From assembly GCF_003945345.1 (NCBI RefSeq), contig NZ_AP019308.1:7187001-7251000 (forward strand): DNA of 64,000 nucleotides, written 5' to 3'. Under the pieces are notes generated by a model that ran no database searches, was not told the origin of the DNA, and worked only from the letters and a program-made list of their open reading frames with translations. The position numbers were made by a program, and so were the translations under genes. This stretch comes from Paenibacillus baekrokdamisoli (GTDB lineage: Bacteria; Bacillota; Bacilli; Paenibacillales; Paenibacillaceae). Below, piece by piece: positions 25,447 to 33,420 of the stretch; position 1 is the first letter of the stretch, and the number at the start of each line of letters is the position of its first letter.

Positions 25447-26796
25447 ATGGTTAAACGTTTTATGAAGTTATCTCTTGGCCTGCTTATGGTATTGAGTGTG
25501 TTGGCGGGCTGTGCTGGAAAATCAGAGACTCCAGAAGCAAATGGGGCGACAAACAGCAAAGAGGAAAAGTTTACGCTTAAGGTTGCATTTTTTCAGGGTG
25601 GTTATGGCGATTCGTGGTTTAAATGGCTGAAGGAAGAGTTCGAGAAGCAAAATCAGAACGTAACGATAGAATTGGAAGGCAATCCGAAGATGAATGAAAT
25701 CATTCAACCGCGGGTTGAATCGAAAACGAATGTTCCGGATATCGTGTTTGTCGATGACTCTCTAATGCGCAAATGGGGACCATCTGGGAAGCTTGTGGAT
25801 TTAACAGATCTTTACGAAGCACAAAAGCCGGATGGAAAAACAATTGCATCAACTATCACGGATTCGACGAATAAAGCGATGGACGTCTTTGGTAAAAAAT
25901 ACGGTGTACCTCTAGCCCAATTATCCCAAGGAATTATTTATAATGTGAAAATGTTTGAAGAAAACGGCTGGCAGTATCCGAATACGTGGGAAGAAATGGA
26001 GAAGCTTGCTGAAGTGATAAAAGCAAAAGGAATCGCACCGCTTACTTATCCGGGTAAATACCCGTACTATTTGTTCCCGTTCGGACATGCTGCTTATCTG
26101 CAGTATGGAGGTACGGAATTCATTGAAAAGATTACAAATCCGACGGAAGCTGACATTCCTGGTCTGTTCGAAGATCCGGCATTCCATCGTACCTTTACTT
26201 TATTGGATGAAATGTTTAAAGACGATTGGATTATGAAGGGCACGCTCGCTTTGAATCATACGGAATCGCAGATGGAGTTTTTACGTGGGAAAGCAGCGAT
26301 GATTCTGAACGGCGCATGGTTAGAAAACGAGATGAAGGACTCTATTCCTGAAGGTTTCACGATGAAAATGATGCCATTCCCACCAGCAAAGGATGCGGTT
26401 GTGAATGAACCGGTAATCGAATCCTTGACATCCGGCTTTGGCGGTATTCCGAGCGCATCGAAAAATATCGAAGTCGCGAAGAAATTCCTGCTATTCTCTT
26501 CTACTGATGAAGCCAATCGTCAATTTACGGAGTTAACCGGCTCCTCCAGAGCGTTCATCTACTCGGTTGACGGTCTGAAGATCAGCGACTTTACGAAGAG
26601 TGCCCTGGAAGCTACGAACAAATATAAAACGATAGCACTTGTATTCGCTCCGCAAGCAATTAGCGACAGCCCTGGTCTAGATGCTTTTGGCGCAATTGCT
26701 TCGAGGAGCAAGTCGGTAGAGGAAGTTATTAAAGCGAATGTGAAAGCGGCTCCTGATAAATGGAAAAAAACCCAGAAGTTGATTAATAGTAAGTAG
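25447..26796 (+). CDS. Family-1 extracellular solute-binding lipoprotein (copy A)
   Basis: About 449 residues from the ATG at 25447, seven bases after AAGGAGGAG; a TTG at 25441 in frame is too close to it. Lipoprotein signal MVKRFMKLSLGLLMVLSVLAGC, then a Ser/Glu/Asn spacer. The mature part matches MalE/UgpB-like family-1 binding proteins (WFKWLKEEFEKQNQNVTIEL; GVPLAQLSQGIIYNVKMFEENG; FLRGKAAMILNGAW). Works with the permeases at 26878 and 27804. A strong hairpin after the stop may give this gene more message than the permeases. It follows ribokinase by 88 bases and may carry a sugar or nucleoside-derived ligand. Identical copy at 49314. Confidence 0.93.
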   Translation: MVKRFMKLSLGLLMVLSVLAGCAGKSETPEANGATNSKEEKFTLKVAFFQGGYGDSWFKWLKEEFEKQNQNVTIELEGNPKMNEIIQPRVESKTNVPDIVFVDDSLMRKWGPSGKLVDLTDLYEAQKPDGKTIASTITDSTNKAMDVFGKKYGVPLAQLSQGIIYNVKMFEENGWQYPNTWEEMEKLAEVIKAKGIAPLTYPGKYPYYLFPFGHAAYLQYGGTEFIEKITNPTEADIPGLFEDPAFHRTFTLLDEMFKDDWIMKGTLALNHTESQMEFLRGKAAMILNGAWLENEMKDSIPEGFTMKMMPFPPAKDAVVNEPVIESLTSGFGGIPSASKNIEVAKKFLLFSSTDEANRQFTELTGSSRAFIYSVDGLKISDFTKSALEATNKYKTIALVFAPQAISDSPGLDAFGAIASRSKSVEEVIKANVKAAPDKWKKTQKLINSK

Positions 26797-26802
26797 GCGA
26801 TG

Positions 26803-26837
26803 GGAAGATCTGAAAGCTGCGAGCCTTCAGATCTTCC
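26803..26837 (+). promoter_or_regulatory. Intercistronic hairpin between binding-protein and permease genes (copy A)
   Basis: Twelve perfect pairs (GGAAGATCTGAA at 26803-26814, TTCAGATCTTCC at 26826-26837) start six bases after the lipoprotein stop. No T-run follows, so it is more likely an mRNA-stabilising or attenuating stem of the malE-malF kind than a full terminator. Confidence 0.75.
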
Positions 26838-26877
26838 TCACTCTTCTAATCCCGACACAAGAAAGGATTTCTGGCAT

Positions 26878-27777
26878 ATGAAATTTAAAGTGACGAAGAG
26901 AGGAATGTTTATTACGGTCATGCTGGCATGGCCGCTCATTCATTATCTTGTGTTTGGGCTGTACCTACAAATTCAAACGCTATTTTATTCTTTTAAGAAT
27001 TGGAATCCCTACACGGGCAAGGAAACCTGGGTTGGCTTTGACAACTTTAATTTAGCTTTCACGAGCATGACAAACGACGGTGTTTGGATATCAGCCATCA
27101 AGAATAGTCTGCTGTTTATTCCGGTTAACATGCTCAGCATTGTTTTGTCGCTCATAGTGGCCTTGGTGCTATATCGAAGGATTCCTTTTGCGCGCTTTTA
27201 CCGAGTGGTCTATTTCTTTCCGTCCATCATATCGATTGTCGTCGTTACTATGGTATTTTCGTTTGCACTCAATCCAACACAAGGTATCGTTAACGGGTTA
27301 TTTGATTTGCTTGGATTGGAGTCTTGGAAACGGGCTTGGCTTGGCGATACACAGACGGCTTTAAATGGAGTTTTCGTATTCTGCATCTGGGCTGGAATCG
27401 GATGGAACAACGTTATTTTGACTGGAGCTCTGCAGCGTATTCCTGCGGATTATTTTGAAGTAGGAAAGCTTGATGGCATTACCTTTTGGAAAGAGCTTCT
27501 CTATATTGTGCTGCCTATTTCCTGGCCGACCATCTCGACGCTCATTATTCTGGGGACAAGCGGTGCTTTCACCATTTTCCTACAGCCAATGCTGTTAACA
27601 AATGGCGGTCCGTTCAACTCCTCAACAACCGTTGCGTTGGAAATGTATCGGCTCGTCGTGGAGAAGAATTCCTATGGTCTAGCTGCTGCGTACGGTATGA
27701 TCTTCGCGGTGATTGGGTTTGTAGTGGTATGGACGATCAAATGGTTGACTGAGCGCTTTGAAACAGCGGAGATTTAA
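26878..27777 (+). CDS. Sugar ABC transporter permease, MalF type (copy A)
   Basis: About 299 residues from the ATG at 26878 (MKFKVTKRGMFITVMLAWPL), preceded by AGAAAGGA. The frame is open from 26800, but that extension is the translated intercistronic hairpin and is soluble, so it is rejected. About six membrane segments; the EAA loop is DYFEVGKLDGITFWKELLYI. First of two permeases for the lipoprotein at 25447. No ATPase gene is present in this set. Identical copy at 50745. Confidence 0.92.
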   Translation: MKFKVTKRGMFITVMLAWPLIHYLVFGLYLQIQTLFYSFKNWNPYTGKETWVGFDNFNLAFTSMTNDGVWISAIKNSLLFIPVNMLSIVLSLIVALVLYRRIPFARFYRVVYFFPSIISIVVVTMVFSFALNPTQGIVNGLFDLLGLESWKRAWLGDTQTALNGVFVFCIWAGIGWNNVILTGALQRIPADYFEVGKLDGITFWKELLYIVLPISWPTISTLIILGTSGAFTIFLQPMLLTNGGPFNSSTTVALEMYRLVVEKNSYGLAAAYGMIFAVIGFVVVWTIKWLTERFETAEI

Positions 27778-27803
27778 ACAACGAGAGAAAGGGGGAGGCT
27801 GTA

Positions 27804-28649
27804 TTGATCAAGGAACGAAGAAGTACAGGCAATAAAATCTGGATGATTGTTTTGCAAGTTCTGTTTATGGGTTATGCAATCAGCTTAATTTATCCGTTTA
27901 TATGGATGTTCATCAACTCTTTGAAAGGTAATACGGAATTCTTTCAGAACATTTGGTCTTTGCCAAAGGACTGGCTCTGGAAAAATTACGTTGAGGCCTG
28001 GACGGCTGCTCATATTGGCAAATATTTTTTCAATAGTATTTGGATGACAACAATCGGAACCCTTACTTCGGTGATGTTTGCTGCAATGCCGGCTTACGTG
28101 TTGGCGAAGTACAAATTCAAAGGTTCGAATGCGATATATGGATTAGCAATTATTGGTTTTCTAATTCCGACGATCGGAACGTTCGGACCGTGGTATCTGC
28201 TCATGCAGAATTTGGGTTTGTTTAATCCGCTTGGCGTTATGCTTGGTTATACTGGCGGGATTGGTTTTAATATGATCATTTTGTATTCGTTTTTCAAAGG
28301 TATCAGTTGGGAATACGCGGAGGCTGCTTTTATGGATGGGGCAGGACACTTTCGTGTGTTCTTTCAGATCATGATGCCACTAGCGAGGGGGGGCGTTGTT
28401 GCCGTATGCACCTTTGCCCTTATTGGAATCTGGAATGATTACTTTCAGCCCTTTATTCTCTTGCAAGACAGCAGTCAATATACGATTGCAGTCGGCTTGG
28501 CTAATCTGGTGGAAATTCAGAAGTACAGCGCGGACTATACCGTCCTGTTCGCGGCCATGTGGATCGCTGTCCTGCCGGTGTTGATCATGTATCTATTCTT
28601 GCAGGAGAAGCTGATCTCAGGCTTTACTATGGGCGGCATCAAAGGATGA
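27804..28649 (+). CDS. Sugar ABC transporter permease, MalG type (copy A)
   Basis: A 281-residue membrane protein with a TTG start about five bases after GGGGGAGG. Six membrane segments; EAA loop EYAEAAFMDGAGHFRVFFQI, and the usual C-terminus EKLISGFTMGGIKG. It partners the permease at 26878. After it come 142 bases with no gene I accept, including a GGGGGGG run before a doubtful 40-codon frame. Identical copy at 51671. Confidence 0.92.
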   Translation: MIKERRSTGNKIWMIVLQVLFMGYAISLIYPFIWMFINSLKGNTEFFQNIWSLPKDWLWKNYVEAWTAAHIGKYFFNSIWMTTIGTLTSVMFAAMPAYVLAKYKFKGSNAIYGLAIIGFLIPTIGTFGPWYLLMQNLGLFNPLGVMLGYTGGIGFNMIILYSFFKGISWEYAEAAFMDGAGHFRVFFQIMMPLARGGVVAVCTFALIGIWNDYFQPFILLQDSSQYTIAVGLANLVEIQKYSADYTVLFAAMWIAVLPVLIMYLFLQEKLISGFTMGGIKG

Positions 28650-28791
28650 CAGGGAGTGGACAATAGCATCCGAGAGAGGATGAGGTGGGAGCGGTCTCTG
28701 ACATTTGGACGTAGATTATGTTTTTTCGAAGGGGGGGATATGAAGAGAGCTCAGGTTATATTCTTTTCTGAAATGAAAGGAGAGAGCGGGC

Positions 28792-31700
28792 ATGGTGAAG
28801 CGAACAATAGGAAAGGCCGTATTGGCCGCAACGATGTTAATTGGAGTCATTCTGTCAGGTGATCGTGGATGGTCGGAGGAGGCAGGCGCAATGAAAGCAT
28901 CATCGGTCGTACAAGACATGCATATCGGCAATTACGGGGGAGCGCCAGCGCTGTTCGTAAACGGCAAGCCCGAGTTTCCGATGTTCCTGTTCGAGCAGGA
29001 GATCTCGCAGCACGACGGTCAGGTGTTCCATGATGCGAACGTGAAGCTGTATTCGTTCATCGAGAAGACGAGTTTTCTCGATCTCGGCTGGATCGGGCCG
29101 GGACAGCAGGATTTCTCGACGATTGACCGTGTGATGCAGACGTTCGTGGATCGGGTGCCGGAGGGGCTGGCGCTTCCGCGCATTCACTTGTGGGCGCCTT
29201 CGTGGTGGCTCGTGTCGCACGGAACGGAGCAGCTCGGCTACGCCTTGCAGCCGCCGAACCCGAACGCGCTGACCAAAGACGCTTCCATGGCGTCCCAACA
29301 GTGGAAGCAGGAAGCGGGGACGGTACTGCGGAATCTGGTCCGCCATCTGCTGGACGGTCCTTATGCGAACCGGCTGCTGGGCCTGACGCTGGCGGGTGGG
29401 ATGTATGGCGAGTGGCACAACTGGAACAGCGAATATTTGCCCGATACAAGCGAGCCGATGAGGCAGGAATTCATCGCCTATTTGCGCACGAAGTACCATA
29501 ACGACCAAGCGCTGCTGCGGACAGCTTGGGGCGATCCGGCCGTCACCTTCAACACCGTGACGGTCCCGACCGCCGAAGAGCGCAGCGCGAGCGATGTCGG
29601 CCTGTTCCGTGACCCTTCGGTCTCGCGGAGGGTCATCGATTATTACGAGGCTTACCAAGAGGCGCCGGTAGACGCCATCAACTATTTTGCCGGAATCGTC
29701 AAGGACGAGAGCCAAGGACGGCTGTTGACCTCCGTGCTGTATGGCTACAGCCCGGATATGAGCTACATGCCGCAGGAAGTGCACCACCGGGCGGTAGCGC
29801 AGGCGCATCGCCTGACGAATGTCGATCTATTCACTTCGCCGCACTCGTATTACCGGCGGGCGCCGGGAGATGACGGGGTGCTGCGCACCTATTCCGACAG
29901 CCTCGCGCTGCACGGGAAACTGTTCATCGACGAGGCGGACGACCGCACGCATCTGGCGCCGGCGGGAACCTCGTTCGTCCTGGCAGCGAATATGAACGAG
30001 TCGCTGGGCTTGATCCGCCGGGCCTTCGGGCAGGCGGTCACCCATGCGACCGGAATGTGGTATATGGACCAATCCTCGGGACAATGGTACAACGATCCGG
30101 CCTTCGCGGCGGAGTTCAAAAACCTGAAAAAATGGGGCGACTACTCCATGACGATGCCCCGGCAGCGCAGCTCGGAAGTGGCGGTGATCTCCTCCAACCA
30201 GAGCGAGTTCTATCTGGGCGGCCAGACGGATATCTCGGCTGCCTTCTACGAAGGGCCGTCGACGATAAGACCGCAAGGGCTGGGCGAGCTCAGCAAAGCG
30301 GGGGCGCCATTCGACCGGTACCTGATCGAGGATCTCGAGCAGGGACTTGTGCCGAACAATTACAAGGTGTACATCTTCATGGACACCTTCTACCTGACAA
30401 ATGCGCAGCGCGCGGCGATCGAAGCGCTCAAAGGCGGAGGCAGGACGCTGGTATGGACGTGGGCACCTGGTTATGTCTCCGATTCGGGGCTGTCCACCGC
30501 CAACATGGCCAGCCTGACCGGCCTTAATTTCACACAGGTCAGCGGCAAGAGGACCGAGAGCTTTGAGGGAGGCAGCTTCCCGCAAACCGACTATACGGCA
30601 GGCTTTAACGGATTGTACGGGGCTGTCACTCCGGATTCGAACAAGGTTATATCCGGCTCATATTCGGCATACGGCGCGGCTCCCAATACGACGGATTGGG
30701 CCGAATTCTTGTACAGCGATAGAACCAAGATCCATCTCGATCCGAACACCGACTATACGGTCAGTTTCAAAGCGAAAACCGTTACCGCGCCGGGTCCCGG
30801 AGGCAATTTCTACTTTATGGTCCGCTCTGCGGCGGGCGGCAACACGCAAGACGTCGGGATCAACAGCTGGACGGATGCGGCAGGCGCACCCTATACGAAA
30901 TCATTTACTTTCACTACTAAAGGTTACAGCGACTATCAATTGGTATGGGGCATTCATGGCGGCGGGGGTCTATCGGTGGACGGTATTTTGATTACCAAAC
31001 AGTCGCAGATCGGGTTGAACGCAGCCGCGTTTCCGGGAGTGACGACCAAGTACGGAGAGGTAACGCTTGATCCGCTGTTCCTTCCGAGCACGACGGGTGC
31101 ACAAGTGTGGGGCACTACCGGCAATCCCAATGAGCCTGCAATTGTGGCGAAGGATTTCCCCAACTGGCGGTCCGTCTATATCGCTTCTCCGCCGCTGCCG
31201 GCGCCGGTGTTGAAGAAAGTCTACAACGATGCGGGAGTCCATGTATATTCGGACAGTTATGATAACTTGGAGGTCAACAAGTCATGGATCAGCCTTCATG
31301 CGGCAAGCAGCGGCGTCAAAACAATCAAGCTGCCGTCGTCATCGCCCGTCTACAATATCATCACCGGTCAAATGATCGGCAGCGCCATACAGCAGTTCCA
31401 GGTAAATATGCAGCGGGGCGACACAGCGATTTTCGCACTGAATAACCCGATTACGAGTGGCAACATAACGGAGGATTTCGAAGGCGGCAGCTTCGCGGCT
31501 TCCAATTATTCGGTCGGATTTAACGGGTTATATGGTGAAGTTACATCAGACGCGGGCAGGATCGTCTCGGGCGCACATTCCGTCTACGGAACGGCCGCAG
31601 CAACGACGGACTGGGCGGAATTTCTTTATAGCGACCGCAATAAAGTCAAGCTGCAGGCGGGCGGAACCTACAAAGTCGATTTCAAGGCCAAGACGATCGC

Positions 31701-31920
31701 CGCACCCGGCGCGGGAGGCAGCTTCTACTTCATGGCACGCTCCGCGATCGGAGGCAACACGCAGGACGTAGGCATTAACAGCTGGACTGATGGCGTCGGG
31801 GCTTCGTATGCCAAAAGCTTCACGTTCACCCTCAACAATTACAATGACTACTGCCTGGTATGGGGCATTCATAAGGGCGGCAGCTTATCAGTGGACGATA
31901 TTACAATTACCAAGCTTTAA
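28792..31920 (+). CDS. Secreted GH42-like glycosidase with two carbohydrate-binding-like modules (copy A)
   Basis: A 1042-residue protein with a signal peptide (about 1-30, TIGKAVLAATMLIGVILSG). Residues about 43-455 look like a clan GH-A barrel of GH42 type: candidate acid/base E207 in AGGMYGEWHNWN and nucleophile E381 in GKLFIDEADDRTH. Residues about 455-580 resemble the GH42 trimerisation (Rossmann-like) domain. A beta-rich module of about 150 residues (588-736, FEGGSF start, VDGILITK end) follows, then a C-terminal GH42-like part (740-884), then a second copy of the module (893-1042). No SLH anchor. Probably beta-galactosidase-like on an extracellular polysaccharide; the substrate is unknown. 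RBS AAAGGAGAG. Paralogue at 33421; identical copy at 52659. Confidence 0.75.
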   Translation: MVKRTIGKAVLAATMLIGVILSGDRGWSEEAGAMKASSVVQDMHIGNYGGAPALFVNGKPEFPMFLFEQEISQHDGQVFHDANVKLYSFIEKTSFLDLGWIGPGQQDFSTIDRVMQTFVDRVPEGLALPRIHLWAPSWWLVSHGTEQLGYALQPPNPNALTKDASMASQQWKQEAGTVLRNLVRHLLDGPYANRLLGLTLAGGMYGEWHNWNSEYLPDTSEPMRQEFIAYLRTKYHNDQALLRTAWGDPAVTFNTVTVPTAEERSASDVGLFRDPSVSRRVIDYYEAYQEAPVDAINYFAGIVKDESQGRLLTSVLYGYSPDMSYMPQEVHHRAVAQAHRLTNVDLFTSPHSYYRRAPGDDGVLRTYSDSLALHGKLFIDEADDRTHLAPAGTSFVLAANMNESLGLIRRAFGQAVTHATGMWYMDQSSGQWYNDPAFAAEFKNLKKWGDYSMTMPRQRSSEVAVISSNQSEFYLGGQTDISAAFYEGPSTIRPQGLGELSKAGAPFDRYLIEDLEQGLVPNNYKVYIFMDTFYLTNAQRAAIEALKGGGRTLVWTWAPGYVSDSGLSTANMASLTGLNFTQVSGKRTESFEGGSFPQTDYTAGFNGLYGAVTPDSNKVISGSYSAYGAAPNTTDWAEFLYSDRTKIHLDPNTDYTVSFKAKTVTAPGPGGNFYFMVRSAAGGNTQDVGINSWTDAAGAPYTKSFTFTTKGYSDYQLVWGIHGGGGLSVDGILITKQSQIGLNAAAFPGVTTKYGEVTLDPLFLPSTTGAQVWGTTGNPNEPAIVAKDFPNWRSVYIASPPLPAPVLKKVYNDAGVHVYSDSYDNLEVNKSWISLHAASSGVKTIKLPSSSPVYNIITGQMIGSAIQQFQVNMQRGDTAIFALNNPITSGNITEDFEGGSFAASNYSVGFNGLYGEVTSDAGRIVSGAHSVYGTAAATTDWAEFLYSDRNKVKLQAGGTYKVDFKAKTIAAPGAGGSFYFMARSAIGGNTQDVGINSWTDGVGASYAKSFTFTLNNYNDYCLVWGIHKGGSLSVDDITITKL

Positions 31921-31987
31921 GTTTTGAAAGTTGGTAAACAGGTGTTGCCGGTCATTCTATATTCAACAAAACGGAGGTTTCATTGAT

Positions 31988-33274
31988 ATGGAAAGAGTAA
32001 ATGTAGCCATTATCGGCGCGGGAACGAGAGGGCAGGCCTATGCCGATTATGCTGCCGAGCACCCCGAGGAAATGAACATCATTGCGGTTGCCGAACCGAA
32101 TCCCGAAAGAAGACGGCAATTTCAAGAGAGGCATGGCGTCGACGATACCTATGCTTTTTCCGATGCGGAAGCGCTTCTTGCGCAGGAGCGGCTGGCGGAT
32201 GCGGTCGTGATCTGTACGCAAGACCGCGATCATTACGCGCAGACGATGTTGGCGCTTGCACGCGGTTACCACGTGCTGCTGGAGAAGCCGATGTCCCCGT
32301 CGCCCGAAGAATGCATCGCCTTGGGTGAACGTTCGCGGGATGCGGGTGTCGTCCTGTCCATCTGTCATGTGCTGAGGTATACAGTATTTTTCACCAAAAT
32401 AAAAGAGCTGCTTGTGTCCGGTAAGATCGGCAGGCTGATGACCGTCCAGTTAAATGAATATGTCGGTTACTGGCATCAGGCCCACAGCTTCGTTAGGGGG
32501 AACTGGCGCAATTCTGTCGAATCAAGCCCCATGATATTGGCCAAAGCCTGTCATGATATGGACATTATTCAGTGGCTAATCGACGCGGAATGCCGGTACG
32601 TCTCATCGTTCGGTTCGCTGTCGCATTTCCGATCCGAGAACGCCCCTGAGGGAGCCCCGGCCAGATGTCTCGACGGCTGCCCAGTTATGGATTCATGTGC
32701 ATATTATGCGCCTAAACAATATTTGACAGAGCATATTGGCTGGCCGACTTCTATGATCAGCACGGACTTGTCCTACGAAGGAAGGGTAAAGGCTCTCCAG
32801 GAAGGACCTTATGGCCGCTGCGTATATCACTGCGACAATGATGTCGTTGATCATCAGGTTGTTAACTTCGAGTTTGCCAATGAAGTAGCCGCTGTATTTA
32901 CAATGAGCGCATTTTCGCGGGACGGTGGACGGTTCATGCAGATTACCGGAACAGAAGGTGAAATTCGCGCCGCGATGGACAAAAACGAGCTGATCCTCAA
33001 ACGGTTCGATACGGGAGAGGAACAACTGATTTCGCTGCGTAACCCGGTTGGTAACCATGGTGGCGGTGATACGAACCTGATGCGCGATTTCATTCGTCTG
33101 GTGAGAAGCGGAGGCTGCGAGAAAGGTCTAACGTCCGCGGAAAATTCTATTCAAAGTCATCTGCTCGCCTTTGCTGCGGAAGCTTCCCGATTAGAAAAAA
33201 GGACAATTGATATGAGAAGGTTTGTGGAGGAGAAGAAACTATCATCAGAGCAAGCGATTCGTCTATCGACTTGA
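31988..33274 (+). CDS. Gfo/Idh/MocA-family oxidoreductase with a cysteine cluster (copy A)
   Basis: About 428 residues from the ATG at 31988 (MERVNVAIIGAGTRGQAYAD), ten bases after GGAGG; the frame is open from 31931 without a better start. NAD(P)-binding AIIGAGTRG, the EKP motif (K100), and CHDMDIIQWL (H189) mark the family, which oxidises sugars or inositols or acts as a glycosidase through NAD. Unusual: C227, C231, C237 (CLDGCPVMDSC) and C278, C282 (CVYHC) could form a metal site. It sits between two GH42-like paralogues and is cytoplasmic, so it probably processes their imported product. Identical copy at 55855. Confidence 0.9.
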   Translation: MERVNVAIIGAGTRGQAYADYAAEHPEEMNIIAVAEPNPERRRQFQERHGVDDTYAFSDAEALLAQERLADAVVICTQDRDHYAQTMLALARGYHVLLEKPMSPSPEECIALGERSRDAGVVLSICHVLRYTVFFTKIKELLVSGKIGRLMTVQLNEYVGYWHQAHSFVRGNWRNSVESSPMILAKACHDMDIIQWLIDAECRYVSSFGSLSHFRSENAPEGAPARCLDGCPVMDSCAYYAPKQYLTEHIGWPTSMISTDLSYEGRVKALQEGPYGRCVYHCDNDVVDHQVVNFEFANEVAAVFTMSAFSRDGGRFMQITGTEGEIRAAMDKNELILKRFDTGEEQLISLRNPVGNHGGGDTNLMRDFIRLVRSGGCEKGLTSAENSIQSHLLAFAAEASRLEKRTIDMRRFVEEKKLSSEQAIRLST

Positions 33275-33420
33275 TTACCGGTACTAGTCAGCACACTAAC
33301 ACACTGTGGGAATGGGGGTGATCCTGACGAAGTTCTTAACAGTTAGATTATAAAGAGATAGACGGATAGAAACGAGATTGCCTACTGCAAAACGGTTGTT
33401 GAAAGGGTGGATCGCGAACC

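Noticed and set aside
26800..26877. N-terminal extension of the MalF-type permease
   Set aside because: It is the translated intercistronic hairpin; the ATG at 26878 has a ribosome site and begins the membrane protein properly.
28740..28862. 40-codon frame after a GGGGGGG run, possible leader peptide before the glycosidase
   Set aside because: The ribosome site looks good, but it overlaps the glycosidase start and its sequence has no leader or signal character. Kept only as a note.
28900..29808. 302-codon minus-strand frame (and 52767-53675)
   Set aside because: Antisense shadow of the GC-rich GH42-like gene; Arg/Pro/His-rich, no domain, no ribosome site.
29827..30585. 252-codon minus-strand frame (and 53694-54452)
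   Set aside because: Same cause: codon shadow of the glycosidase gene with no recognisable motif.
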